The notes under the pieces are model-generated. The model worked only from the letters and a program-made list of their open reading frames with translations. It was not told the origin of the DNA and did no database searches. From the NCBI GenBank assembly GCA_029240815.1, contig JARDZO010000080.1, forward strand, positions 1 to 19,424: a DNA stretch of 19,424 nucleotides. The letters run 5' to 3'. Made by a program: the position numbers and the translations under genes. The DNA comes from Brevibacillus sp. (GTDB lineage: Bacteria; Bacillota; Bacilli; Brevibacillales; Brevibacillaceae). Shown piece after piece: positions 1-7,604 of this stretch. Every line of letters begins with the position of its first letter. The first letter of the stretch is position 1.

Positions 1-627
1 AACGTAATGGACGTTGTTCGTGACAACCAGAGGAATGCCTGTCTCCTCACTCAAGCGGACAAGTCGTGCATTCAGTCTGCGCTCCTGCTCCAGCCCGTGA
101 TCCGACAACTCCAGAAAGTAATGGTCCGGACCGTACGTTTGGCGGTACCACAAAGCAGCTGCTTTGGCCCTCTCAGAATCTCCCGCCAGCAAGAGCCTAG
201 CCACTTCCCCTTCGCGACATGCACTGAGTGCAATCAGGCCCGTACGATGATGGACGAGTGCCTCCTTGTTCAAGCGAGGAAGAATGTAATTTCCTTCTGT
301 TTGCGCAATGGTCGCCAGCTTCAAGAGATTGCGATAGCCCTGTTCATTTTCAGCCAGCAAGATCAAATGGCTCGGGGCCGGTGCATTGCGCACACGATCC
401 TGCAGGTTTCCTTCTATTACGTATACTTCCATGCCGATAATCGGCTTGATGCCTGCCTCCAGGCAAGCTTTATAAAACGGAATCGCTCCGTACAGGTTGG
501 CGTGGTCCGTAATCGCGAGTGCGTGCATGCCCAATTCTTTTGCACGAGCTACCAGCGGTTCGATACGCGCAGCTCCGTCAAGCAGGCTGTATTCCGTATG
601 AACATGCAAATGGACAAAGGAGGTCAT
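1..627 (-). CDS. dnaE: DNA polymerase III subunit alpha DnaE, N-terminal 209 residues (3' end outside the window)
   Basis: Replicative/error-prone DNA polymerase alpha subunit of the DnaE type. The minus strand reads without a stop from ATG at 627 to the window edge. The visible part is the PHP domain: LHVHTEYSLLDG (HxH motif) at residues 7-18, then TDHANLYG, IGMEVYV and a NNVHY motif near the cut. In the family this domain is an N-terminal metal-binding or relic phosphoesterase fold; the polymerase palm is not in view. The start is fixed by AGGAAGG six bases upstream and by the MTSFVHLHVHTEYS beginning typical of DnaE. It is divergent from ytpI, and a candidate LexA box lies between them. 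DnaE rather than PolC, because PolC has its exonuclease inserted in the PHP domain and a long N-terminal extension. Truncation here is only the window edge. Confidence 0.96.
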   Translation of the reverse strand, partial: MTSFVHLHVHTEYSLLDGAARIEPLVARAKELGMHALAITDHANLYGAIPFYKACLEAGIKPIIGMEVYVIEGNLQDRVRNAPAPSHLILLAENEQGYRNLLKLATIAQTEGNYILPRLNKEALVHHRTGLIALSACREGEVARLLLAGDSERAKAAALWYRQTYGPDHYFLELSDHGLEQERRLNARLVRLSEETGIPLVVTNNVHYV

Positions 628-670
628 GCTGTTCCTTCCTCTCTGGTTCCGTTCCGAATCGTTGTCTTTT

Positions 671-719
671 TATTCCCCACTTTCTATTATACCGAAAAGA
701 AATGAGCACGTGGGGTATA
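671..719. repeat. Inverted repeat flanking the dnaE -10 region
   Basis: TATTCCCCAC at 671-680 and GTGGGGTATA at 710-719 are reverse complements in 9 of 10 positions, separated by 29 bases. The minus-strand -10 hexamer TATAAT of dnaE (686-691) sits between the arms, and the right arm covers where its -35 would lie. It could be a repressor site; no T-run follows, so it is not a terminator. Confidence 0.45.
686..714 (-). promoter_or_regulatory. Candidate sigma-A promoter for dnaE
   Basis: On the minus strand a perfect TATAAT occupies 691-686, about 60 bases upstream of the dnaE ATG. Seventeen bases further upstream the -35 position (714-709) reads CCCACG, a very poor match. The promoter may therefore be weak or activator-dependent. 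Only the -10 element is convincing. Confidence 0.4.
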
Positions 720-720
720 G

Positions 721-732
721 GAACAAATGTTC
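721..732. promoter_or_regulatory. Candidate LexA (SOS) box between dnaE and ytpI
   Basis: GAACAAATGTTC fits the Bacillus LexA/DinR core GAAC-RNRY-GTTY exactly and is a perfect inverted repeat with a 2-base centre. It lies just upstream of the -35 positions of both divergent promoters (dnaE leftward, ytpI rightward), so either or both transcripts could be damage-inducible. The outer C/G bases of the longest consensus are not present (G and T instead). Confidence 0.55.
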
Positions 733-741
733 TTTGGGAAT

Positions 742-771
742 TTGACCACGCTTGCGCTCTTTTGGTAGGAT
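742..771 (+). promoter_or_regulatory. Candidate sigma-A promoter for ytpI
   Basis: TTGACC (742-747) and TAGGAT (766-771) are separated by 18 bases and lie a short distance upstream of ytpI. The predicted transcript would begin near 778, which argues against the TTG at 781 as start codon and favours an ATG further in. Confidence 0.4.
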
Positions 772-804
772 AATACCAGATTGGTAGAGAGGATGAATCC
801 GTAT

Positions 805-1116
805 ATGTGGTCTGCCTTTTACTTGACCGGCGTACTCGCATCGCTGGTTGCCAGTGTGTATTTCAGCATCCATGCCCGCAGACAGGGCATCCATCCGCTG
901 GCGTCTCGCATGACCCTGGGAAAAATGAATATCGCCTTGGGGCTTTTGGTTACCTTGTTCGGAATGAATCAATTCACCTTTGAGCAGCTGGATACGATCC
1001 GCATCGTGGTCGCTCTGGTGATGCTGGTCGTCGGGATCATCAATTTGTATTTGGGGACACGCAATTATTTTCGTTATAAGTCCGAATGGCTCGCTGAATT
1101 GAAAAAGGGCGTGTAA
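805..1116 (+). CDS. ytpI: YtpI-like small membrane protein
   Basis: A roughly 103-residue integral membrane protein of the YtpI family; molecular function unknown. Three hydrophobic segments are visible: about residues 3-20 (AFYLTGVLASLVASVYF), 39-58 (MNIALGLLVTLFG) and 69-88 (IRIVVALVMLVVGIINLYLG), followed by a basic cytoplasmic-looking tail. Start choice is uncertain. ATG 805 is preceded at good distance by AGAGGATGA; ATG 793 has no room for a ribosome site; TTG 781 lies almost at the predicted transcription start. All three are in frame. From memory ytpI is near dnaE and next to ytoI in Bacillus subtilis; here ytoI is 6.5 kb away, so the neighbourhood has been interrupted. Confidence 0.8.
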   Translation: MWSAFYLTGVLASLVASVYFSIHARRQGIHPLASRMTLGKMNIALGLLVTLFGMNQFTFEQLDTIRIVVALVMLVVGIINLYLGTRNYFRYKSEWLAELKKGV

Positions 1117-1146
1117 CAAGGAAAGTGTATGTCGGGTGAGGTGGGG

Positions 1147-1177
1147 GGCTGGAAACTATTTTCCTCTGTTTCCAGCC
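1147..1177 (+). other. Perfect 10-bp hairpin after ytpI
   Basis: GGCTGGAAAC (1147-1156) and GTTTCCAGCC (1168-1177) pair perfectly around an 11-base loop, 30 bases after the ytpI stop. No T-run follows, so it is either a 3'-end stabilising hairpin or a weak terminator working with the better one at 1243-1280. Confidence 0.5.
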
Positions 1178-1242
1178 ATTTGGAGTAGCAGATCCCTATT
1201 TACGTACGATACAATGACGCTGTGTGATATCTTATTGCTTCA

Positions 1243-1280
1243 GACAACCTGAGTGCAGTGCCGACGGTTGTCCTTTTTTT
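1243..1280 (+). terminator. Rho-independent terminator for ytpI
   Basis: GACAACC (1243-1249) pairs with GGTTGTC (1266-1272) and is followed directly by CTTTTTTT (1273-1280). It lies immediately before the 3' end of the convergent regulator gene, separating the two transcripts. The 16-base loop makes it a moderate hairpin. Confidence 0.6.
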
Positions 1281-1281
1281 A

Positions 1282-1896
1282 TCATTTTGCCCACATCTCC
1301 TCTGGATTCAACTCGTAGATTCCGTCCTCCCGATACATATAATGATTCATGACGAACTCCCGACGGATCGTGGCAAAATCTTCATGAAACGTCTTGATGT
1401 ACGCATTGATCTCTTTCTCCTGATACTTTCTTCCTCTCTCTAGTCCGCGTACCATATGTTCCAATACAATCAACTTTTTCTTACGTTGAACTGGAATTTG
1501 TTTCAGCTTGCCATCCAATGTAAGAAAGTTGCGGATAACCTGTAATTGTTCTGCTGCCATGTTCTCCCTCCTCTGATCCACATCCGGCGCTTCTTCCATC
1601 AAATCCTCGCCCTGCCCATCCTTTGCTTTTTCCAGCACGTCCAAAATGGCTTGTGACTGACGCTTCATATTCACTTCGTGCAAGTAAAAATAAATCGTGT
1701 TCTTGTCCCTTCTCTCATAAACCGCTCCTGCCTCGCGCAATTTTGCCATATGATGCGTAATCGTCGGAGGCGTCACTCCCATTTTGCCTGCTAGAGCCTG
1801 CCCGTGCAGCGGTCCATTCGCCAATATCGCGAGGATGCGAATGCGCGTCGGGTCAGCCAGTGCTTTATGAAAGGTTACGAGCTTGTCTAATTGCAT
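1282..1896 (-). CDS. ArsR-type HTH regulator with C-terminal DUF2087 domain
   Basis: DNA-binding transcriptional regulator of 204 residues. Residues about 8-75 form an ArsR-family winged helix (KALADPTRIRILAIL, then the recognition region TPPTITHHMAKLREAGAV and the wing RDKNTIYFYLHE). Residues about 130-200 match DUF2087 (KKKLIVLEHM, YQEKEINAYIK, FHEDFATIRREFV, DGIYEL). The protein contains no cysteine at all, so the ELCVCDL metal site of classical ArsR sensors is absent; the signal is unknown and may be read by DUF2087. The start ATG has AGGTGAT eight bases upstream. It has its own sigma-A promoter overlapped by a repeat that looks like an autoregulatory operator, and is divergent from the aminopeptidase gene. 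Confidence 0.88.
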   Translation of the reverse strand: MQLDKLVTFHKALADPTRIRILAILANGPLHGQALAGKMGVTPPTITHHMAKLREAGAVYERRDKNTIYFYLHEVNMKRQSQAILDVLEKAKDGQGEDLMEEAPDVDQRRENMAAEQLQVIRNFLTLDGKLKQIPVQRKKKLIVLEHMVRGLERGRKYQEKEINAYIKTFHEDFATIRREFVMNHYMYREDGIYELNPEEMWAK

Positions 1897-1930
1897 TTGC
1901 CATCACCTGTTTCGTTTTTCATCATCAAAC

Positions 1931-1956
1931 TAATTAGATAATCATTTAATTAGATA
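1931..1956. promoter_or_regulatory. Putative operator: direct repeat over the regulator promoter
   Basis: TAATTAGATA occurs at 1931-1940 and again at 1947-1956, a 16-base spacing. Each copy includes the self-complementary TAATTA, so the pair also reads as an inverted repeat. The second copy overlaps the minus-strand -10 hexamer and the first lies just downstream of the predicted start, an arrangement expected for repression of the ArsR-type gene by its own product. Confidence 0.55.
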
Positions 1957-1982
1957 GTACTCATTCTCCTTCTCCTTGTCAA
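1954..1982 (-). promoter_or_regulatory. Sigma-A promoter of the ArsR/DUF2087 gene
   Basis: On the minus strand TTGACA (1982-1977) is followed after exactly 17 bases by TACTAT (1959-1954). This is a near-consensus vegetative promoter about 60 bases upstream of the ATG at 1896. Confidence 0.75.
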
Positions 1983-2064
1983 CGACATGGAAATTTGAAA
2001 CAATTGTTCCACTGCATCCGTAAAAACAAAAGCCATCCTATTTTTCTTGAAAAGAGGTCTGCCC

Positions 2065-3303
2065 ATGAATCCGTTCGAGCAGCACATGCACAAGTATGCG
2101 GAGCTTGTCATCAAAGTTGGGGTAAACCTGCAACCCGGACAAGTCCTGTATCTAGGTGCGCCGCTGGAGTGCGCTGAGTTCGTCCGCATCATCGTGCGTA
2201 AAGCGTACGAGGCTGGAGCTACCTACGTGCAGGTCGTGTGGGACGACGATGCGGTGACGCGCGCCCGCTTTGAATATGCGAGCGATGAGTCGTTTCACTA
2301 TTATCCGCAGTGGATCGCGTCCTCCATGGAACAGCTCGCAGAGTCAGGCGGCGCACTACTCCAGATCGATGTACCCAATCCTGAACTATATGCCGGGATC
2401 GCCAATGCCAAGGTCAGTGCTGCGAGGCTGGCGGCTGCGAAAGCAAGACAAAAATACTTGGGCTACGTCCGCTCTAATAAATTGAGCTGGTGCCTGATCA
2501 ATGCCCCGACACAAGCATGGGCTGACAAAGCTTTCCCGGAGCTACCGTACCCAGAACGCATACAGGCTTTGTGGGAAGCTGTATTTCACATGACCCGCGT
2601 CGATCAAAAGGATCCTGTCAGTACGTGGCAGCAGCACATTCAAAGCCTGAAGTCCTTGTGTGGGAAATTAAACGAAAAGCAGTATAAGAAGCTGCACTAT
2701 AAAGGGCCCGGAACAGACCTGACTGTCGAGTTAATAGACCATCATGTATGGGCAGGCGGCAGCAGCCTCAATCAGGCAGGCGTAGAATTCATCGCGAATG
2801 TTCCTACCGAGGAAGTCTTTACAATGCCACAGCGCCTGGGGACAAACGGCACAGTCGCAAGCTCGATGCCACTCATTTTAAGCGGCACAATCGTCGACCG
2901 CTTCTCCCTGACCTTTCAGGACGGCAAGGTAACAGATTTCTCAGCAGAAGTAGGCTACGATACCCTGAAGTCATTTCTGGAAACGGACGATGGCGCTCGC
3001 TATCTCGGGGAGGTCGCTCTCGTGCCACACGATTCCCCTATTTCCAATCTGAATCGAATCTTCTACAACACCGGGGTAGACGAAAATGCTTCCTGCCACT
3101 TTGCGCTTGGCAGCGCCTATCCGTTTACTCTCGAGGGAGGAACCGGCCTGTCAAAAGAAGAGCTGTTGGAACGTGGTGCAAACGTCAGCATGGTTCACGA
3201 GGATTTTATGATTGGATCGGATCAGCTCGACATTGACGGCGAACTGGCAGATGGCACCGTGGAACCGCTGCTTCGCAGAGGAAATTGGGCCCGGAAGAAG
3301 TAA
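2065..3303 (+). CDS. ampS: M29-family metallo-aminopeptidase (AmpS/PepS type)
   Basis: Cytoplasmic aminopeptidase removing N-terminal residues from peptides, with two metal ions per active site. The 412-residue length is usual for the family. Counting from ATG 2065, the ligands known for thermophilic M29 enzymes are in place: E250 in PTEEVFT, E316 in LGEVALVP, H345 in ASCHFALGSAY, H378 and D380 in VHEDFMIGS; the catalytic Tyr is Y352. That numbering, and AGAGGT seven bases upstream, decide for ATG 2065 over the in-frame TTG at 2047. It is divergent from the ArsR/DUF2087 regulator with a 168-base gap, so that regulator might control it; the visible operator sits on the regulator's side. The gap also holds a 10-bp palindrome, AACAATTGTT, at 1999-2008. 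No clear promoter of its own was found. Confidence 0.95.
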   Translation: MNPFEQHMHKYAELVIKVGVNLQPGQVLYLGAPLECAEFVRIIVRKAYEAGATYVQVVWDDDAVTRARFEYASDESFHYYPQWIASSMEQLAESGGALLQIDVPNPELYAGIANAKVSAARLAAAKARQKYLGYVRSNKLSWCLINAPTQAWADKAFPELPYPERIQALWEAVFHMTRVDQKDPVSTWQQHIQSLKSLCGKLNEKQYKKLHYKGPGTDLTVELIDHHVWAGGSSLNQAGVEFIANVPTEEVFTMPQRLGTNGTVASSMPLILSGTIVDRFSLTFQDGKVTDFSAEVGYDTLKSFLETDDGARYLGEVALVPHDSPISNLNRIFYNTGVDENASCHFALGSAYPFTLEGGTGLSKEELLERGANVSMVHEDFMIGSDQLDIDGELADGTVEPLLRRGNWARKK

Positions 3304-3310
3304 ATCACGA

Positions 3311-3347
3311 CAAACGGCCCGTACCGACGAATCGGACAGGCCGTTTG
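3311..3347. terminator. Hairpin between convergent aminopeptidase and gerB-type genes
   Basis: CAAACGGCC (3311-3319) and GGCCGTTTG (3339-3347) are perfect 9-base arms around a 19-base loop, seven bases after the aminopeptidase stop and seven before the 3' end of the opposing permease gene. T-richness is modest on both sides, so it is probably a bidirectional terminator of medium strength. Confidence 0.6.
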
Positions 3348-3354
3348 CGTTTGA

Positions 3355-4476
3355 TTATACCGATCGCTGTGAGGATCGTACCTCGTATCGTTTCCGCAGG
3401 CTCCCTACAATCAATAGAAGCAGCGGCAAAAAGAAACCGTATGTCAAGGAATACGTCGTCCAGATCCTCGATACAAAGGCGTCAAAATAAGGTCTGTTGG
3501 GCATCGTCGCCAACGCCACTACCACCATAATCATTCCGAGTGGCATCGTCAGTCGCCGGTAATCCCGCAGCCCCACTGTCTGGGCAATCCCGCACGATGC
3601 CGCATAAAAGCAGATCGTAATTTTGATGAAGAGCGTGATGAACCAAATGACCGCCATCAATACTTCAATCCGCTCAAAGAAATTACCGATGCTGATTTTT
3701 TGCGCAAGCGTGTAGCTCGGGTAAGCAAGCAATACCGTAATATCTGGACTCAACACCAAAATAGCAACGACCGTAATCACCGTCAGAAAAAAATTGGCCA
3801 GAAGTAACCCAAAGACATAGGCTCTAGCTGCACGGGGGGGCCAGTTCACTAAGGGAAACAGGATGATCAGGGTGACGGATTCCAAGAGGAAACCCAAGTA
3901 TCTAAAATTCCCCCCCAGCACCGGTGTGATTCCATGCGCTAGGATTGGTTTGACATTTTCTGTCTTGATTTGAGGTGCAATAAAGGCAATCAAGATAAAG
4001 AACAGCAGGAAAAAATACGGAAACAGCAGCTCGGAGACACGAGAAAAAGGCTCGGCTCCGCTGCGGACACCCATGACGACAATCGCCGTAAACAGGATCA
4101 GGATGACTTCAATCGGAGTCTCCGACATGATCTGTGTCGTGACAAAGTCACCGATTTCCATCAGCATCAGTGACGCATCAATAAAAAAATAGGTAATGAA
4201 CATGATGCCGATCAGCTTTCCTGCCCATCTCCCCATAATCTCCTCGCTGTATTGAAAGAGGTTCCGATTCGGATACCGCAAGCTAAGAGAGGCATACAGG
4301 CAGGTCAGAAGAATCCCTTCTCCCCATCCCAATAACGCACAGATCCAGGCATCCTGTTTGGCGGAGGCCGCGGTAAGCGAGGGGACATACAGAATGGCAT
4401 CGCCAACGACAAATAGCGTAACAAGAATCATAAATTGCCTTGCGCTTATGCGGCCGTTATCGAGCAATTCCCCCAC
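3355..4476 (-). CDS. Germinant receptor B subunit, GerB-family endospore permease
   Basis: Integral inner-spore-membrane subunit of a nutrient germinant receptor, of the APC transporter superfamily, thought to bind the germinant. 373 residues with about ten hydrophobic helices, beginning NGRISARQFMILVTLFVVGDAILYVPS as is typical, and ending with a short basic tail after PLLLLIVGSLRKRYE. It is the last gene of a four-gene operon (A, C, D, B), 26 bases after the D gene. Start GTG 4476 has GGAAGG rather close (four bases); TTG 4467 in the same frame, preceded by GGGGGAA, is an alternative that removes three residues. The family is certain, but which paralogue (GerA, GerB, GerK or other) and which germinant cannot be told from sequence. 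Confidence 0.93.
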   Translation of the reverse strand: MGELLDNGRISARQFMILVTLFVVGDAILYVPSLTAASAKQDAWICALLGWGEGILLTCLYASLSLRYPNRNLFQYSEEIMGRWAGKLIGIMFITYFFIDASLMLMEIGDFVTTQIMSETPIEVILILFTAIVVMGVRSGAEPFSRVSELLFPYFFLLFFILIAFIAPQIKTENVKPILAHGITPVLGGNFRYLGFLLESVTLIILFPLVNWPPRAARAYVFGLLLANFFLTVITVVAILVLSPDITVLLAYPSYTLAQKISIGNFFERIEVLMAVIWFITLFIKITICFYAASCGIAQTVGLRDYRRLTMPLGMIMVVVALATMPNRPYFDAFVSRIWTTYSLTYGFFLPLLLLIVGSLRKRYEVRSSQRSV

Positions 4477-4502
4477 TCCCCTTCCGCCCGCCTCGTTATA
4501 CG

Positions 4503-4748
4503 CTATTCCACGGTCCCCAGTATCAAGTCGCTAAACGGTTTATAAACGAACGCGATCCAATCCAACGGGTTTGGAATATCTGCATCAGCAGCTTCGGCTA
4601 TTCCCAGGCTCGTTCCCACCAGAAGGAGAATTAAGAACACCCAAAGTTCTTTTTTCATCGCGTTCTTTCTCAAAAATGGCACCTCAATCCTCACAATCAA
4701 GAGGCTCAGCATCAAAATCATCATGATTATCCACATGCTTTGAGGCAC
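4503..4748 (-). CDS. Small two-helix germinant-receptor accessory subunit (D-type)
   Basis: An 81-residue protein with two membrane helices: about residues 5-23 and 33-50, separated by a short basic loop (FLRKNAMKKE). The C-terminal motif NPLDWIAFVYKPFSDLI resembles the ending I recall for D subunits encoded in ger operons of Bacillus and Paenibacillus, which modulate germination rate. It sits between the C and B genes, which is the strongest support. Start GTG 4748 gives 81 residues; ATG 4736 would give 77. Neither has a strong ribosome site, and no in-frame start lies further upstream before a stop. Reading it instead from the internal ATG before KKELWVF would delete the first helix and is less likely. 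Confidence 0.75.
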   Translation of the reverse strand: MPQSMWIIMMILMLSLLIVRIEVPFLRKNAMKKELWVFLILLLVGTSLGIAEAADADIPNPLDWIAFVYKPFSDLILGTVE

Positions 4749-4804
4749 ACCAACTTTTCTGCAGGAATACCCTTACCATTTCCTCTGATGGAAAAAGTTA
4801 TGCC

Positions 4805-6010
4805 TTATTCCTTTTTCATGAATGGGATAAACGAATTTCCCACTTTACCTGTCCGGCGCAGTTTGACATCAACTTTTGTTTTCACCTTCAAGTCCGGGAA
4901 GATCTCATTCCAATCATCCTTTACCTTCTCCCACATTTTCGGATTGCTTTGATAGAGCGACTTCCCGAACCCAAAAACATCGGAGCGGAACTCCTTTTGT
5001 GCTTTGCGTACTGCGTTCTGAATGTGATCGCTTATGTGCTTTTCCACATCGCGCTCCAGCTTGTACATGGTTTTCGGGTTAGACAAGTCGATGGAGCATT
5101 CCACCTCTCCCACATTGCCCTCCGTCACTGTGCTCACTTCGACCTGCGGCTTGCCGTTTACCGCTACCGTTCTGATCGTGGACTTGTTGCGGATGATCTC
5201 GATGACGATCTTGTCTTTCCCTCCACAGGCAAACTCTTCGACCGTACTGTCCACTCTGTCGGTTATATAGCTGAATCCGATGCTCTCGTCTTCGCTAAAC
5301 CACCCCCGCAGCTTGTCTTCCTTGAAGACACCAATCTTCTGGTACTTTAATAAGGGAGGCATGTTGTTCTTGACATGACCCTTACTGGCAGTTCCCATCT
5401 GCACGTCTTCGTTTATGCCTATTCCCGCAAGCACTGGCTCCACTCCCTCTTGCAGCAAATCCGCGATGAATTCATCCAATTGGATGGCAACAATCGATCC
5501 CCATTCTCTCTCTGCCGTTTCCAGGCTTTTGTAGAGCTTGTTCGCCGGTATTTTTTCCAAAGGCTCATACATGCTCAAAATTTGCAGAGCCGATGCTTCC
5601 TTGGCCAGAATCACATAAAAGTCAGGTCGGACTTCATTGTCCCGGAACAACAAATCCAGCACCTCTTTTACCCCGTGTCTGGCTACCTGCTCCCCCAATA
5701 CCAGGACTTGGATATGGGAAAAGTAAAGTCGCCGCGGGGTCAACGTCGTCAATCTGCGGATCCCTTCAAAAAGGGTCGTGCTCCGGACACTGTAGGTCGC
5801 GACGGCCGACTTGCTATCTCCCCCACCCTCTTTGGACGCTACCTCTCCGGGATTGACTATTTGGGCGGAAACCACGTATTCCCCATCTACGATGTCGATT
5901 CCGGTTCCCATGACGATAGCCAAATCATTGAGCTCTCTACGGCTCCAACAGCCTGTGACCAACAGGAAAAGAAAAACCATGACGAGGAGGAACCACGCTT
6001 TTCGTCTCAT
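4805..6010 (-). CDS. Germinant receptor C subunit, Ger(x)C lipoprotein
   Basis: Membrane-anchored lipoprotein subunit of the receptor. The 401-residue protein opens with a basic N-terminus and hydrophobic stretch, then the lipobox LVTGC with the lipidated cysteine at residue 21, followed by the family signature CWSRRELNDLAIVMGTGID. Further family features are the FEGIRRLTTLTPRRLYFSH segment near residue 80-98 and the C-terminal domain ending in YQSNPKMWEKVKDDWNEIFPDL. ATG 6010 has GAGGTG at suitable distance. It starts 33 bases after the A gene and is followed after 56 bases by the small D gene. In the family, Lgt lipidation of this cysteine is needed for receptor function in several species. 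Confidence 0.95.
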   Translation of the reverse strand: MRRKAWFLLVMVFLFLLVTGCWSRRELNDLAIVMGTGIDIVDGEYVVSAQIVNPGEVASKEGGGDSKSAVATYSVRSTTLFEGIRRLTTLTPRRLYFSHIQVLVLGEQVARHGVKEVLDLLFRDNEVRPDFYVILAKEASALQILSMYEPLEKIPANKLYKSLETAEREWGSIVAIQLDEFIADLLQEGVEPVLAGIGINEDVQMGTASKGHVKNNMPPLLKYQKIGVFKEDKLRGWFSEDESIGFSYITDRVDSTVEEFACGGKDKIVIEIIRNKSTIRTVAVNGKPQVEVSTVTEGNVGEVECSIDLSNPKTMYKLERDVEKHISDHIQNAVRKAQKEFRSDVFGFGKSLYQSNPKMWEKVKDDWNEIFPDLKVKTKVDVKLRRTGKVGNSFIPFMKKE

Positions 6011-6043
6011 GTCACTTGCACCTCATCGATTGATATGCTGCAC

Positions 6044-7570
6044 TCATTTGGCACCAGGCTCCGGTTCGCTGTTCTGTTCCCTGACGCTGTTTTTCTGCCG
6101 TAAAAAATGAGGGCGAGTGTGCAGCATCCAGATGGGAAAACGAAAAATGGCATCCTTTTGATCGGTAAGGTTCATAGGGGCAAGCGGAGACATATACGGA
6201 ATGCCAAACGAACGCAGGTTGCACAGGTGCAGACACAACGCAATCAACCCAACGAAAACGCCAACCAATCCAAAGCTGGCTGCTAGTCCGATCAGCCCGA
6301 ACCGGAGAAAGCGGATTGGGATGGACATGGAAAAGGACGGAAACACGAAGCTGGCGATTGCCGTAATGGACACGACGATAACCGTCGCCGGAGATACCAG
6401 CCCTGCCTGAACCGCGGCCTCCCCGAGAACCAACGCGCCTACGATCGATATGGCTGGCCCCACCGCTCGCGGCATCCTAACCCCTGCCTCGCGCAGAATT
6501 TCAAAGGTGAATTCCATCAAAAGCGCCTCGAGCGCAGCCGGAAATGGCACCCCTTCGCGCTGCGCGGCAATGCTCATGATCAGATTGGTTTGCAGCATTT
6601 CCTGATGGAAGGTCGTAATGGCTACATAAACAGAAGGCGCAAGCAATGCGATAAAGAACGAAATGAGGCGTAATATGCGCAGAATCCCAAAATCCGCACG
6701 TTGGTAATAATCTTCGGGTGACTGAAAAAATTCCACAAAGATAGCAGGAACCAGCAAGGCAATCGGGGTACCGTCCACCAAAATAGCGACTCTTCCTTCC
6801 AACAATCCGGCTGCGACAGAGTCAGGGCGCTCAGTATTGTAGATCGTCGGAAACGGAGTAAACGTCTCATCCTGAATCAGCTCCTCGATGTTGCCGCTCT
6901 CCAGTATGCCGTCGATGCTGATCCGATCCAGCCGTTGATGCACTTCAGCCACTACGGTTTCGTCCACGACTCCTTTTATGTACATGATGCCTACTTTGGT
7001 CTGGGTCATTTTGCCGATTTGTTTGGTTTCCAGCCAGAGCTTGCGGTTGTTGATTCTCCGCCGCACCAACGCGGTATTGACGCGCAGGTTTTCCGAAAAC
7101 GCCTCTCTGGCGCCGCGAACCACTGTTTGCACGGAAGCCTCCTGGACGCCGCGGTCTTCCCAGTGCTTGGTATTTGCAATAAAGCCGTAGGAGTACCCTT
7201 CTACCAAAATAACGGTGTCTCCGGTCAATACCGCATCAAAAAACGCATCAAAATCATATACCTCTTCCACTCCGCCTATCGTCAGCAAGAAATCTTTCAT
7301 GTACGGAAGCAGGTCGACTTCCCTTTCGTCATCTGCGGAGAAGTCATACGCTCTGGCATGTAGCATGAGAGATTCCATGAATTGACTGACAAAATCTTTG
7401 TCCACCAGACCCTCGGTGTACAAAATCCCCACTTCGATCCCATCAAGGATATCCACCCGAACTTTTCTCGTCACGAGATCCGTACTATTCCCCAGCTCCC
7501 CCTTTACCTTTTCGATGTTTTCATCCAAGGAGCAAAGTAAGGGTATGGGCTGATTTTCGCCATTTTTCAT
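6044..7570 (-). CDS. Germinant receptor A subunit, GerA family
   Basis: First gene of the ger operon; inner-membrane subunit of the receptor, which on germinant binding triggers ion and dipicolinate release. 508 residues. The N-terminal cytoplasmic domain (about 1-290) shows the family landmarks: VGILYTEGLVD near 48-58, GDTVILVEG near 116-124 and RRRINNRKLWLE near 170. The membrane domain follows, with NTERPDSVAAGLLEGRVAILVDGTP (about 243-267) before about five helices. The C-terminal tail is short and hydrophilic. GGGGTGATC upstream of ATG 7570 is the ribosome site. A sigma-G-like promoter lies 35-64 bases upstream of the ATG, consistent with forespore expression of ger operons. Confidence 0.96.
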   Translation of the reverse strand: MKNGENQPIPLLCSLDENIEKVKGELGNSTDLVTRKVRVDILDGIEVGILYTEGLVDKDFVSQFMESLMLHARAYDFSADDEREVDLLPYMKDFLLTIGGVEEVYDFDAFFDAVLTGDTVILVEGYSYGFIANTKHWEDRGVQEASVQTVVRGAREAFSENLRVNTALVRRRINNRKLWLETKQIGKMTQTKVGIMYIKGVVDETVVAEVHQRLDRISIDGILESGNIEELIQDETFTPFPTIYNTERPDSVAAGLLEGRVAILVDGTPIALLVPAIFVEFFQSPEDYYQRADFGILRILRLISFFIALLAPSVYVAITTFHQEMLQTNLIMSIAAQREGVPFPAALEALLMEFTFEILREAGVRMPRAVGPAISIVGALVLGEAAVQAGLVSPATVIVVSITAIASFVFPSFSMSIPIRFLRFGLIGLAASFGLVGVFVGLIALCLHLCNLRSFGIPYMSPLAPMNLTDQKDAIFRFPIWMLHTRPHFLRQKNSVREQNSEPEPGAK

Positions 7571-7604
7571 GTCCGATCACCCCGTTTCCAATTCAGGATA
7601 TGTT

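Noticed and set aside
7..705. Long open frame on the plus strand
   Set aside because: It is the antisense of dnaE, whose PHP-domain protein on the minus strand is unmistakable.
1999..2008. Palindrome AACAATTGTT upstream of the aminopeptidase gene
   Set aside because: Perfect but short and AT-rich; no partner copy and no convincing promoter around it, so it is not called as an operator.
5375..6103. 242-residue open frame on the plus strand
   Set aside because: Antisense of the GerC-type lipoprotein and the end of the GerA-type gene, both with clear family signatures.
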